The notes: generated by a model from the sequence alone, not told the origin. Shown: positions 11,499 to 23,053, numbered from the stretch's first letter. The stretch is DNA of 64,000 nt from Septoria linicola (GCA_024114885.1 CP099424.1:62001-126000), one strand, 5' to 3'. Made by a program: numbers and translations.

Positions 11499-13427
11499 TC
11501 AAGAGACGGTGCTCTCGCAGGGTGGATACTGCGCGCAAACAGAACACAAATTAGCCATACCTTGCGAGTTCCCGTCGAACTCATTAGCATACTGGTGCTC
11601 CAGAGCTGCCACGAGCAACTGTGTGGGTGATCGAAATCTCCGCCTGTCAATGAAGAGGCCGATGAAGACTTCTGCGATGACGACCAGACATCCAATTCCA
11701 GTGACGATTGCTCCGACGTAGGACGTGCGAGACTGGAGTCCGTAGGCCCAGACGTACATTCTCGCGTCGCGGTGCAGAACCGGATGCCCACGTGAAGGCT
11801 TCGTGTCAGATGTGACTCCAGTCGTATTGTAATCGATCAGGCTGAGCATCTGGATGACTGGCATGAAGGCATATGCATTCAGATAGTACCTGTTGACCAT
11901 TCTGGGCAGCGGCTTTGTGCTCTGATAATTGTCTTGGTCCCACAAAGCGTCGAAAATGGAGTGCAGGCCCGTTGAGGAAGCACGAGTGCCAGAGACGCGA
12001 GCATCGTGGCCTGCTGACCAGGCTGCAAGGGTCCAAGCAGGATCGATGGCGATGGTGTCGAGGTCCAGTAGCGTCATGCCTCTAGTGAAGCTGTTGGTTG
12101 TAGATCAGCACGCTAGCGAGATTTTCAAGATTTAAGCATGCTTACTTGAGGTCAAGATCAATGACAGACAACGGATTCGTAATCAAAGAGGTGTCCAAAG
12201 TGTAATTGGCGAACGCTTGATATACTGCAAAGTCAATAGCTATCGCCGACATATTCGGGTGGGCGGTGTTGAAATCTTGAGGGTCTTGTACCAGTTCCCA
12301 CGTAGTGATGTTCCGCGAGCGTGACGATAGTTCCCCATGAAGATTCATCTCGAAGAAAGCAGTCCAGTCACAGCTCGGAGGAGGTGGTTCCGTAAAGCAC
12401 TTCTCGTCGAAGCCTGCTTCTTTGAGATTTGCGGGGATCTTGCCATCTGGCAAGAATGCAGCTTTGGGTGAAGAGTGAACAAGAAATGTAATGTTAGGTG
12501 ATCTTCGATCTTCCGTCCTCCAGTAGCCAACAATTTGGAAGCGCGCGGGCGCAAAGCCATGATCCCATCCGCTGCCGGTCTGTATGCACCGTGTGTAGTT
12601 GCCCGTTGGAGTGATGGCGACCCCCTCGCTACAGGCACCAAACCAACACATCGGAGTCGTATGAGGCATAGCACCGCACAAACTTGTTTTCGCCCACTGT
12701 GACTGTCAAATTACGCTTGTTGTCATAGCCGGACACCAGACATTGGTCAAAGCGCCAAGGACGGGACCGTTGCGTCGAACGATATTCTGCACAGTATTGT
12801 TCAGCTGCACATAGCTAGGTAGAGAATTGCTGTCGATGCTGAGTCCTGCGGATAAGCTCATAACTTTGTCCATATCGCTACTGAGCCTTCTCAGCGACTG
12901 TCTGCTGGGAACCCAGGTGATGCGTTCATGCGTGTTTCTGCCGCTCACGACCGGAACGATTGTCATGTTATACGAGAACGTAGTCAGATTCTGTACGCTG
13001 ACGGCGCGTTCAATGCTTTGTGTAGCTCGATATGCTTCAGTCCAGCCATCCAACGTGGTCCGCCAGCTGGTGGCGCACGAGTAGTCGGAAGGTGCAAAGT
13101 CGTCAGACACACAGCTCTTTTGTCCATTGTCAGCATCTCTCATCAACTCCGCTGTAGCGCCGGGCGGAGCGCCTGCATTCAGTCCTTGAAATTGCTCAAT
13201 GTCATAGTGTGGAGTCGTGATCCATTGCAGCGAGGGAAGCAAAAGCACTGCTATCGAGGGTCGTATTTCTCCTGCAGCAGTGCATCTCGAGACTCTCGAT
13301 GTCGTGTTCCAGGTGTTGATGGAGTATATGGAACTTCAGACGATGGACCGTATGCGGACGCGGCCGAGGCATTTCCGTATGCTGCCGTTAGCCTCGTCAG
13401 CTCAGTTTCACGGGTGGGATCAGCCAT
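11499..13427 (-). pseudogene. Fungal membrane protein of unknown function, apparently decayed
   Basis: The C-terminal part is convincing. Exon 12681-12146 joins 12081-11499 through a 64 nt GT-AG intron (12145-12082) that keeps the frame. It ends with a single transmembrane helix (SYVGAIVTGIGCLVV) followed by a basic RRRFRSPTQLL segment. The long region before it is rich in Asn-X-Thr/Ser sites and Cys, as expected of an extracellular domain. Upstream, the same frame continues to about 13248 but is broken by TGA at 12706-12708. A likely start, MADPTRETEL with a good ATG context, lies at 13427 in another frame, and no convincing intron connects it; the N-terminal membrane helix expected in such proteins is not visible. 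The architecture resembles large fungal DUF3433-like or DUF3176-like membrane proteins, but I cannot assign the family. The gene ends about 215 bp from the RIP block. Pseudogene is my best reading; a mis-resolved exon structure is the alternative. Confidence 0.55.
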
Positions 13428-14554
13428 TGAAGGCTAAGAGTCAGTAGCGATCCACGCAGTAAGTCACGCAGAAAGGACGGATGGTATGCACCTGCCGGCA
13501 TGGGATCTAGTTATAGTAATCCTTTGACCTCGCGTAGCAGCGTCTGCATGTTAGGAGATGTGTTGGTGGTGGCACACTGCTTGGTGTACCAAATGCTTCT
13601 GGCCTCGAAGGATTCGAAGCGAACACAGCCTGAGACGTTCCACGGCATGAGCTGAACTCTTAGGCTGTAATTCCGAGTCGATCGTTGGCTGAGGCTAGTA
13701 GCAGCTGCAGTTTGTCAAGCCACGACATGCATTCGATCCTTCGGAGTGGGGTGGTTCATATTCGAGAATAGCAGTTGTATGCAGCGAAGACTTGGTCGGT
13801 ATGCAGTCGCATATTAGTGTTGGATTCGCGTATCGCGTATGCATCTGAAGATCAGTAGCGAGCGCTGGCTAGAGCGATATCGCCGTTGCTTACTTACCTC
13901 AGGCAACCGCGCTGCCTTTGTACTCAGCCTTGCAAAGAACAGCAGAAGATGTGCGCACGGTCCTGAGATTGCCGCTCGTGTATGTCAAGGTGCACTCAGC
14001 ACCTTGACGAAGCAGCTACCATGTAGTGGCCGGAGATACTGAACTCTTCGCCCTTGCGAATTGTTCGCGTCGGGAACTGCTGTCACGAGACATGCTTCCA
14101 AGACCCAAGATATGCCGCAACACTCACGGCAGATCATGAGCAGCCCAGCAGTCAGTAGAAAGCGTAATCTGCAGTTGTGCAGAAGGCGCCATCGTGCAAG
14201 CATGCCATGCTGCTGTGGTCACTGTGGACACAGCGGCCACCGCCTGTGCCCATACGACCTGCCGGAGGTTTCTGCCATTCTAGACAATGGTCATAGTGAT
14301 ATGTCCAGAGCGACAGTGATGTATATCCTGACTAACCAGAAAAGGTGAGGAAGAGGAAGAAGAGCACTGAACCGCAACACATTTCGAGGTTCTGGAGACC
14401 CTGAAGCTGGCTTAGTCATCCCATTTGCACTTGCCTGCCACGAGCTCCAAACAACAGCTTGCTCCTGCCAGTTGCCAGAAAGTTGCATCTCACCAACGCC
14501 ATAACCGAACCTACTCCTTGATTCTCCCCGTCACACCTCTCGAGAACAGCCACC
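13428..14554. other. Intergenic region, about 1.1 kb
   Basis: No gene can be supported. On the minus strand at about 14000-13905 there is an open, exon-like stretch with spaced Cys followed by GTAAGT, and another GTGAGT donor-like site near 14130, possibly debris of the broken membrane-protein gene next to it. The right end serves as the upstream region of YIP1. Confidence 0.4.
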
Positions 14555-15609
14555 ATGGCCAACTACGGCTATCCTTCCCAACCCTCCGCACAACAAAACC
14601 TCAACTTCTACCAATCGTCCTACTCTTCTCAACCTCCCGTGTCTGGCCAATCAACTCCCTTCCAGGCATACGGCAATAACAACGCAGCATACGGCCAGCC
14701 AGGTGGATCATCCGGAAACTATGGCTTTGGCGGATTCGCAGGCCAACCCGGCGCAAGTGGACAAATGGGCACAGGACAGGGAGGCTTGAGGACTGGCTGG
14801 CTGGCGGCTTTTGGGACGGAAGGGTATGATGGGGAGCCACCGCTGTTGGAGGAGTTGGGAGTCAATTTTGGGCATATTCAGATGAAGGTGTGCATTATTG
14901 GAGAGAGGAGTTTTGGTAAGGAAGGATGAGATGAGCTGACAGAATTTCGACAGACACTGACTGTGTTGAACCCCATGGCACGAATTGATCAGCATATCAT
15001 GGACGACGCGGATCTCGCAGGGCCTTTCTTGTTCTGTGCCCTGTTTGGCACCTTTTTACTTCTTGTGAGTCGGACTTTCACTCCCTTAGCTTACATGAAA
15101 TAGCGACACTGACTCTATGATCGCAGTCCGGAAAGCTGTGGTTCGGCTACGTCTGCGGTCTGGCTGCCCTCGGAGCATTCAGCTTGCACTTTGTCTTCAG
15201 CATGATGTCTCCACCTCTGTCATCGGACGAAGTGACTGCCATGCAAAACCATTCAGCAAGCCAATATCACGGCTCGTCACACTTTTCATCCACACTTACT
15301 CTCGGACGATCGAGTTCTGTCCTCGGATACTGCCTTTTGCCATTGGTGTTTGCCAGCTTACTTGGAATCGCCCTCCCACTGGATTCATTCATCGGATACT
15401 GCCTGGTCAGTCTGGCCATCTCCTGGTGCACATATTCCAGCTCCGCCATGTTCTGTGTCGTGGGCAGGATGACGAATATGCGAGGACTGGTGGCGTATCC
15501 GTTGGCGTTGTTTTATGTCGGGTTCGGGATCATGGCTGTGTTTTCGAGCAGAGGGACGGGCAGGATTGATCAGATGACCAAGACCGCTGTGGGTGGTGGG
15601 AAGTTGTAG
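14555..15609 (+). CDS. YIP1: Yip1-family ER-Golgi transport membrane protein
   Basis: Three exons, 14555-14887, 14954-15064 and 15127-15609, joined by 66 and 62 nt GT-AG introns, give 308 residues. The start sits in CCACCATGG. The N-terminus is a Gln/Gly/Tyr/Pro-rich cytosolic tail (about residues 1-75). Then comes the conserved Yip1 segment with GYDGEPPLLEELGVNF and a stretch ending in LNPMARID, followed by about five hydrophobic helices in the C-terminal half. This order and size are typical of Yip1/YIPF5 proteins, which bind Rab GTPases (Ypt1/Ypt31 in yeast) and act in COPII vesicle budding and fusion at ER and Golgi membranes. Composition is normal and no damage is visible. It converges with ETR1, whose stop codon lies about 165 bp beyond its own. 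Confidence 0.95.
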
Positions 15610-15732
15610 CTGATGATGACGATGATGATGATGATAAGGGAAGATTTGAACTTTAGCGCAGCATGATGCAGGAAAAGCGATAGAGGAATATGATCGTTGC
15701 TGGCCACAATCGACTTCACGTCGGATGTGTGC

Positions 15733-15756
15733 ATATATATATATATATATATATAC
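15733..15756. repeat. (TA)n microsatellite
   Basis: An uninterrupted run of about 11 TA units lies in the short spacer between the convergent YIP1 and ETR1 genes. It is a simple repeat likely to vary in length between isolates. Confidence 0.9.
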
Positions 15757-15772
15757 ATGCTTCCTGCCATAT

Positions 15773-16951
15773 CTACGTCTTGCCAAACATGAATATGCCC
15801 TTTCCACTTCTGAACCCCTCCAACGTCCCTTGCACAGCCTTGACCAGCTCATCCTGCTTGGTATCAAAGTTCCACGTCACCGGATCCATGGGCGTATCTT
15901 GAAACTTGCCTTCTCTCGTCAAGGTCAAGATCTCACTGACACACGCTTCCTTCTCCTTTGGGTTCTTGTCTGCCCATCGACTCACCCAAAAGCCATGGAA
16001 ATTGATGTCCTTGAAGATCAGCAACCCCATAGGAAGTTGTACAGGCTGCTTGCTCATAGCTCCATATGTCACGACAGGACTTCCCGGAGCAAGATGCTTG
16101 GCCATGTCGTTGACGAGAGGTCCGCCTACGCAGTTCAACGCCAACTTGACCTTTTCTCTCCCGCCATTCGTAAACTCCTTCAACTGATCTCGGAAGGGCT
16201 TTGACTTCAACTCCTCATCAGTGACAACCACATCCGCCCCCAGACTCTCCAAATCTCTCACAAGATCCTCATGACCATTCTCCCTCTTCCTCACCACATT
16301 GACACTCTTATACCCCCACAACTTGGCCAGCTGAATCGCCGCTCTGCCCACCCCGCTATTCGCGCCATTCTGCATAAACCAGTCTCCTTCTTTCAATGGA
16401 GTAAAATCCTTCAACATGCGATACGCCGTGCACGGATTCACTGACACCGTCCCAACCTGCTCTGCCTTCAGACCTTCCTTCTCCACTTTCACAACCTCAC
16501 TACTCGTCGTCTGCGCATGCGTTCTCCACGTGCCAAAACCCTGCTTCTTCATAACCACCCAGTCTCCCTTATTCAACCCCTCCACCGAACTGCCTTTGGC
16601 GATGATTTCCGCAACCCCTTCATTTCCGCCGACAGCGATGGGATTGGGCGTGCCGAGAGTGGTAGTCCAGGTGGGCTTTGTGGGGTAAACGCCTTGGATT
16701 TGGTTGATGTCGGCGGGGTTGATGGGCGAGGCGAGGAAGCGGAGAGTGACAGCGTCGCCGGTGGGAGGCGAGATGCTGTGGCCGTGGAGAGAAAGGACGT
16801 CTTTGGGTTCACCGTGACCAGACAGGACGAGAGCTTTGGCTTGTTCGTAGCCGTATGCTGAGATGAAGCGGCGGTGTATGGTGGGAAGGGGGAGGGGCGG
16901 GAATTGGCGGAGAGTCCGTAGGCCGGTGGAAAGTGCTCTCGACGGCGCCAT
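15773..16951 (-). CDS. ETR1: Mitochondrial trans-2-enoyl-CoA/ACP reductase (Etr1/MECR)
   Basis: Single exon of 392 residues in the zinc-free medium-chain dehydrogenase/reductase superfamily. The first about 30 residues are rich in Arg, Ser and Leu without acidic residues, as in a mitochondrial targeting signal. The motif NPADINQIQGVYPTKP contains the family's catalytic Tyr (residue 89 here). A Rossmann motif NGANSGVGRAAIQLAK and CVGG follow in the expected order. The family performs the last step of mitochondrial type II fatty acid synthesis, NADPH-dependent reduction of enoyl-ACP, needed for lipoate and respiration. Length matches fungal Etr1. The start at 16951 gives the complete presequence. 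No sign of RIP or frame damage. Confidence 0.95.
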   Translation of the reverse strand: MAPSRALSTGLRTLRQFPPLPLPTIHRRFISAYGYEQAKALVLSGHGEPKDVLSLHGHSISPPTGDAVTLRFLASPINPADINQIQGVYPTKPTWTTTLGTPNPIAVGGNEGVAEIIAKGSSVEGLNKGDWVVMKKQGFGTWRTHAQTTSSEVVKVEKEGLKAEQVGTVSVNPCTAYRMLKDFTPLKEGDWFMQNGANSGVGRAAIQLAKLWGYKSVNVVRKRENGHEDLVRDLESLGADVVVTDEELKSKPFRDQLKEFTNGGREKVKLALNCVGGPLVNDMAKHLAPGSPVVTYGAMSKQPVQLPMGLLIFKDINFHGFWVSRWADKNPKEKEACVSEILTLTREGKFQDTPMDPVTWNFDTKQDELVKAVQGTLEGFRSGKGIFMFGKT

Positions 16952-17205
16952 TTTGTGGTATCAACCGATCAGACAGAAAGTGAAAGAGCTTCACTTGATT
17001 AGAACTAGAAGCATTCATTGGACAGCTGCACGATGACGAACTTCCGAGGAAGGTGCGGATGAACTACGGAGGCAGGTCCGTGTCGCTTTCACTTCACTCT
17101 TTCCTTGACAACAAAAATCATCAACATTCCTGACATCAGCCCAGACTCCATTTTCTACGATCAATACCCATCACACGAATGTCCGACAGTGATAGCTCAC
17201 ACGTG

Positions 17206-20093
17206 TCACCTTGACTTCCTTTTCAAACTCCGAAACCACGAACTCCCTCGCGTGCGCTCTCTCACAATCCCAAGCGCTGTCAATTTCTCCGCATTCTCGC
17301 CCAGGTGCTCAATGAACCTGCTCTGCTTCATCACTCTCTCTCCCCCTCCGTCACTGTTCATAGCAGTGTTACTGCTCGTCGCAGTCCATCTCCCTCTTCC
17401 CGCCGACTCTTCCTCCGAAGACGTCGAGTCATAAGAATACTGACTCCTACGCAGCATTGATGCTGTCGCCACACGGTGTCCATGATGTCTGTGAGCTGGA
17501 TGCGTCGCTCTTGTGTATTGGGGCAAAGCCACTCTTTTGTCTCGCAGATTCTGTCTGGATGACTTTGGTGGAATTGGTGGAGGACCCTCAGCCACAGTCG
17601 ACCGTATGTTCTCGTCCCCCTCCACCTCGACTGACTTTCTGATGACAGCGTCAATGGCGTCGTCCCTCCATCTGCTCATCGTAGATGCATCTGAAGTGCG
17701 TCTCACGTTCCCGCTGTGATGACCTTCTTGAGCGCTCCGCTGCACTTGGGGCTGCTTCTCCACGACCACGCCTGCTTGCTTCTGCCTTAGCTGGCGACAT
17801 GATCTTTCCCGCTCGCTTTCTTTCGACCAATCCACCATCCGATGGTGCCCGATACTTGCCCACGCTGGCCTTTCATACCCATGTTGCTGCCGCGGAAAGG
17901 ACATGCTTTGGCTCCGCAACATCGCCTGCGGTGCAGCGGAAATGTTGGTGTCAAATCTGACACTCTTGTGCCTTCGTGGTGCACTCAACATTGTGTTCAG
18001 CCTGATATGGCTTCGATGCACGCGACCTCGGTTCTCTGTTTGCGCCGACTCTTCTTGCGCAACCTCTTCAATGTGAGATGCCAGTGCCGGCCACTTGCCG
18101 TCGCGCTTGGATGTTGGAACGTTCACAATTCTTGCTGCGCCACTCAATCTCATAGACACTCTCTCTACTGGTCTGGAAGAGCTTTCATCAGCACTGCTAT
18201 TGCTGGAGCTCAACTGCATGAAGTCCTGGCCTGGTGCACATGCTCTTGTCTGCTGCGATGTTCTTGCAGACACTTGTGATCTAAGCACCCTACGCTCGCG
18301 CGGCACGAATGGCTTCTGTAGAATGCGACTTGGTCCGATCTGGTGCCGATGGTTGATTGTACTGAGATCTGGCGCAGAGAAATGCTCTAGGTTGAAAGTT
18401 GGCTGCAGACTTGCCGGGATGCGCGATTGTTTTGCTTCCTGCTCTGGCTTGGAGTCGAACACCTGCCCGCTGACACTCCATTGCCGTGAGCCACGCACTG
18501 GAGTGTATACCCTCATTTGGCCTGCTGGCGTCTTTGGTGAAGGTATCTGGCCGCCAGGAAGCGACACACTGCCCTGCAGAGAACTTTGTCTGCTCTTGCT
18601 ACTGCCAACGCTCCACTGACGAGAGTCTTTGCGATGCTCTCTCTTGCGCCCGACAGGGTTCTGTGGTGACGGCACCTGGCTTGGACTGCTCAGATGTCCC
18701 GGCCAAGCTGGACTCTGCGCTGCGCGCCGCATAGTGCTGATCTTTGAACTCCGCTCCACGACGCAATGCTCGGCGCGTATGCTGCCGGACCTGGCGAGCT
18801 CGCACTGGCACCCGTTGATGCTCGCCACTGAACGAATACGCTGAAAGCGGGCTTCTTGGTCGCACGCCCGCTCGTGAACGCCCAAGGCGTTCTGGTCTCG
18901 GAAGCCTCGGACTTTTGCCACAGCCTCCGGAGTACGCGCGAATCTTTGCTTGGAATTCGCGATGTTAAGAATGGTGTTGATATACTCGCATCGAATCTTC
19001 AGTCGGCAAGGTCGTCACCGTCGCAGATGACGGCAACCTGCGAATGGATGCTTCCAGAGCGATGGATCTGTACGAGATGCGATGGTCCGTCTACGAGACG
19101 TCTGCCGATGCTGTCGTATGATAAAACCGGAGGAGCATTTTGGTCGAGGTGGTGTGGGGAGTTCCTTCTGTCTCTCGGCATCGGGCGCAGCAGTAGCAAC
19201 GGAACATTGTCATCGTCGCTTCTTGCGCTGCGAGGTGTGGAGTCAGCGTTGTGACTGCCGGTAGTCCACGGTACAGTGTTTTCATCCATGGTCGGCATTG
19301 CCCTGCAAGCACTGCGCTCATCATCACCAAGAACACCCAGCGCATACAACTCCATCGGTGGAAGCATGTCGTGATACTCGGTAGGTTCTTCTGGCTGCTC
19401 CTTGGGTGTCCGACGGAGCAACGCCAGATTGTCTGGATGCGGCGGCAGAAGCTCGACGCCGACCCGACCGCTTCTCTTCTCAATGACATCCCGAATCCAG
19501 TGGAACATCGGTACCCTCTCGCGCTGAGGTCTAGGTTCTCCATTGCGCAACCACTCGGGAGCTTCTGTGCGGCGAATTGCGTTGCTACGCCGAAGACAGC
19601 CTTGCAAGTTTTGAGGGTCTTGCCCGATCGGGTCAACGCAAGCAGATGTGTCCACAACACTGACGCTGCGGCCATACAGTTCTGGGGGTGCGGGACGTGG
19701 TACTGGTCGAAAGTCCTCAAAATCTTGATTGGTGGCCCGAGCTTTGCCTTTGGAAGGTTTCGATGAACCAGCTGACTGGACTGCTGGCCCAAAGGCTGCT
19801 GCAAATGGATTTTGATCCTTGTCTTGGACCTCTCCGCTGAGATTCTGGAGCTCGGCCAGGGGTCGTGCGGAGTGTGTACGATCAGGCTCTGCATTGTCCT
19901 CTTGTGGTTGAGGACTGACCGGTCTTGGAGGGCTGAAGCGCTTGAGCACTCGCTCAAGTGTTGTGCCGAAAGCCATGTCGACATTCTTGGCTTTCTGGAT
20001 CATCTTGTGAAGTCCAGCTGAGAGGGACACTTTGCTTGCTTTGCGTCGCTGGTCTTGAGCACTGAGGCTGTTGGCATATGTGATTGCTGACAT
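17206..20093 (-). CDS. Low-complexity protein of unknown function, one gene with a break at about 19000
   Basis: Two open stretches on the minus strand appear to belong together. 20093-18999 encodes 364 residues. A different frame is open from about 19030 to 17206 and reads naturally from LKIRCEYINTILNIANS onward, overlapping the end of the first. They can be joined by a 41 nt GT-AG segment (19037-18997), phase 0, giving 948 residues. That is short for a fungal intron, so a one-base frameshift (real or assembly) is the alternative. Both halves are Ser/Arg/Pro/Gln-rich and predicted disordered, with basic patches near the C-terminus (WFRSLKRKSR). No domain is recognised; a nuclear or scaffold role is only a guess from composition. 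It is divergent from the similarly disordered gene starting at 20918. If the break is real the downstream half may start at an internal Met in STMRRAAQS. Confidence 0.6.
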
Positions 20094-20917
20094 TGTAATA
20101 GTGTCGCTGAGCTTGTGTACGGTGCTGAGTGGTAGCTGGTATGTGCTTGCTGGTGTATGCTTGCTTGTATGTACTAGCTGATATGTGCTTGATGCTGTGT
20201 ACTGCGTACTGTGTACTTGAAGTTGTGCTGATGAAAGCCTGTGTAGCGTTGCTAATTGTGTACTTTTGTGCAGAGTATACAGATGCCAGGGAATTAAAGG
20301 TTCTTATACAGTTCTCGAAAAAGTCTGGTACCATACACAGATTTTGAGGACAGAAGGCTTTAATTGAGGACAGACCAGATAATCGCTACACGGCGCGCAA
20401 AGACCATCGGATGCCATCACCAATGCTCTCAATCGACACGATCGCATTGTGTACTCTGGAGAGATGCTCGTCATACCTCTGGGGCTCTTGCACACGATCG
20501 CAGCCCAGCACGGCTAAGCCAACAAGACCTGCTCTCCACACCTCAGGTTCAAAATGGTGTCCACGGAAAGCTGTGGGGGCAGTGGCAAGATCAGTGGTAC
20601 AGTCCTGTCTGCAGGAAGGAAACTTCTGCAAAGTCTGTTGTTCAGTCACGGCAGCGCTGAGAGGCCATTGGACTGAGCTGCATTCCCGATTCTGTATTAT
20701 TCGGGTTACCGAAAACTCTACGGCCCGATCGGCCTATCGACTTGACTATAATGCAGCTCACAGCAATGATGTGCCAAGTCGCCACAGTCCACCTGTGACT
20801 CTGGCTCCAAAGGTCTTACAACCCAGGTTTCGTAGTCTTAAGTGGCGCAATGGCTCTTGATCCAGTCGAGACATTGACACTTCCTGCTCACCCGCTTGGG
20901 ACCGAGCACTGCTAAAC
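20094..20917. promoter_or_regulatory. Shared upstream region of two divergent genes, 824 bp
   Basis: Lies between the starts of the minus-strand gene (ATG at 20093) and the plus-strand gene (ATG at 20918). The 20125-20230 part is a low-complexity tract built from imperfect TGTGCTTG, TGTGTACT and related units. No defined operator or core promoter element can be named from sequence alone. Confidence 0.4.
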
Positions 20918-23053
20918 ATGACCGTTTCCCGCCCTGCTTTTCATACCGCGAACAGCTTCAAATGGGATACAGCATCGCTCCTTGACACAAATCAACAGGC
21001 AAAGATGGACAAGCGCAAGCGTGAACCGCCGGCAGAGTGCAAGCGAAGCTTTTCTGTATTCAACCTCTTCAAACGCCAGAAAACGGAGACGCCAGGAGAC
21101 GCGCTGATTGGGTTTGACTATGAATCTATGCCATACGCGCAGACGCCACAACTAGAGGTGCCAGCTATCAAGGATATTCCAAGTGGGCAGCGACAGCACC
21201 CAATGCAGGCGCAAGCCAGTTCATCGTCTAACACACTGCGCAGATCAGAGACTTCTGATCATCAAGGCCTCCAAGATCCTATGCTTACAGACCTTCCGCA
21301 AGACTCGACGCCCTCATCTGAGCAGATTCTCGCCGGGACCAGCCTTTTGCCATCTTCACTGGCAAGACGACCATCTGCGGGCAAACGTAGCGCCTTCATG
21401 CGACCTTTCAAGAACCTTGGCAGAATGGCATACGCAAACCTGCCTGACAAGCAAGAATGCGACCGTGGTGACGTTGAACGCTCTTCCCTCCTACGGCACC
21501 AGCCTGGTCAGCTTGAAGTAGGCCCCAGTTCACAGCAACGACAGCCTAGCAGTCAAGCAATTGAGCTCTTACGGGATCCCGAGCCTGTTCCACAGCCACC
21601 TACCATGGAGGAGCGCTCGAACTTAGCTGCTTACAGCCGGATACAGAGCGGAATGCAGAAACGATCGTTGGCCATGGATAATTTGTTACCCTCCTCTGAG
21701 CGGCATATTCCCGGCTCATGGGCGCAGAGGCGACATGGTGTCTTGTTCCGAGACGTCGACAGCAACGTGCCTTCTGCGCTTCCGACTGCCGAGACATTCA
21801 GCCCACGCCTCGACCTTACCGTACGGCCTCCATGTATGCAGTGGGCCTCAGCTAGGCATCCTCCGGCCACACAGACTGACTTGCTGTCAGACTACAGTAA
21901 CGTTCCGGCGACCCTGACTAGCTCACAGAGTCCGCTGTTTGCAGGTCAGTACAAGGAGGAGAAATCCTTACGTGAACGCCAGCAATCATTGCTACAGAAC
22001 TCATACCTTGGTTCTACTGCTCCAAAGCACTATGCAGATTATCGCGGAGGCCTCCCACAGTCCGACCAGCCTCGCCTTGTGGACTTCGCTCGTAACAGTG
22101 GGGAGATCGGCTTGCAGCAAGTTCCTGCCGGACGGCAGACCGCCGCATATCCACCGATGTGGCTTGCGGAAGACAGTCGCCACCAACCAGGTCGTCCTAC
22201 GAATGCATCAAGTCATGGAATCTATTCACAGCAGTACACGGGCGCTGGACATGCAGCCCCACAGTACAGCTATTCTGACGAAGAGCCTGCCACACTAGCA
22301 TATGCAGCAGCACGAGCAGGCTTGCATATGCTATACACTCCTTCGGCGCCACGATCTCAGCCTGTGCAAGAGGGATTTAGGCCATACCAGCTGCCAGCGC
22401 CACTAAATGGCGATGGCTTCGCGAGCCAAGAGAGCTTGATTAAGTACATGTCTAGTGCTCCGACGGACTCGATCAAAGCGCCTGCTCCATTACCCACTAC
22501 TAACAACCGTGGTCGGACGACAAGTCGGGCACGTCGAGACTTGCTGCTCCCCGCGATCGAGGAAGAAGGCGAAGCGGCTATGGTGCAAGCACAATACCAA
22601 GGCTACCTTGATCAAGGACAGGTGCCCTTCTCCAACACGAATGATCGTACTGCTCGAGAAGAATCTGCGGCAGAGACGCTGATGAGTCTAGGCTCCAGTG
22701 ACGTTTACAGAACGATGCAACAAGGTCAAAGACAACCAGTCGCTCAAGCAAGTGGGTATGGCATGTTCAACAACGAACCGGCCACAACAGCCACTGACCC
22801 AGGGCATCCAAGTATGTTGTTCACCAATAGCTTTTCGACCAATCCATTCGATGGAGGGCAGAGAGAAGTTCCCCAACAGCCACACTTTGAGGTCGCGAGG
22901 ACGAAGCCAATGGTGCTGTTGAAGGAGCCAGTTGATATTGATTGGGAGGGGATGGAAGGCGGGTCGTACAAGCTGTCCGGAGGCTCCTATTTGGCTGATG
23001 ATAGAGAACGATCCGGTGTCGGATATGCGGGAACGCCGAGGGTATTTCGATAG
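20918..23053 (+). CDS. Large disordered protein of unknown function
   Basis: Uninterrupted frame of 711 residues. It begins MTVSRPAF and has an alternative Met at residue 30 followed by a strong basic cluster DKRKREPPAECKR, then FNLFKRQK, both nuclear-localisation-like. The rest is rich in Gln, Ser, Pro and Ala with no membrane segment, signal peptide or recognised domain. The C-terminus has PVDIDWEGMEGGS, a more ordered-looking acidic segment. A frame this long, with coding-like composition, is unlikely to arise by chance in 50% GC DNA. The head-to-head arrangement with another disordered protein suggests possible co-expression but no function. Confidence 0.7.
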   Translation: MTVSRPAFHTANSFKWDTASLLDTNQQAKMDKRKREPPAECKRSFSVFNLFKRQKTETPGDALIGFDYESMPYAQTPQLEVPAIKDIPSGQRQHPMQAQASSSSNTLRRSETSDHQGLQDPMLTDLPQDSTPSSEQILAGTSLLPSSLARRPSAGKRSAFMRPFKNLGRMAYANLPDKQECDRGDVERSSLLRHQPGQLEVGPSSQQRQPSSQAIELLRDPEPVPQPPTMEERSNLAAYSRIQSGMQKRSLAMDNLLPSSERHIPGSWAQRRHGVLFRDVDSNVPSALPTAETFSPRLDLTVRPPCMQWASARHPPATQTDLLSDYSNVPATLTSSQSPLFAGQYKEEKSLRERQQSLLQNSYLGSTAPKHYADYRGGLPQSDQPRLVDFARNSGEIGLQQVPAGRQTAAYPPMWLAEDSRHQPGRPTNASSHGIYSQQYTGAGHAAPQYSYSDEEPATLAYAAARAGLHMLYTPSAPRSQPVQEGFRPYQLPAPLNGDGFASQESLIKYMSSAPTDSIKAPAPLPTTNNRGRTTSRARRDLLLPAIEEEGEAAMVQAQYQGYLDQGQVPFSNTNDRTAREESAAETLMSLGSSDVYRTMQQGQRQPVAQASGYGMFNNEPATTATDPGHPSMLFTNSFSTNPFDGGQREVPQQPHFEVARTKPMVLLKEPVDIDWEGMEGGSYKLSGGSYLADDRERSGVGYAGTPRVFR

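Noticed and set aside
13985..14203. Short minus-strand frame with a hydrophobic N-terminus
   Set aside because: Looks like a signal peptide for a few residues but has no supported continuation; it may be exon debris of the decayed membrane-protein gene.
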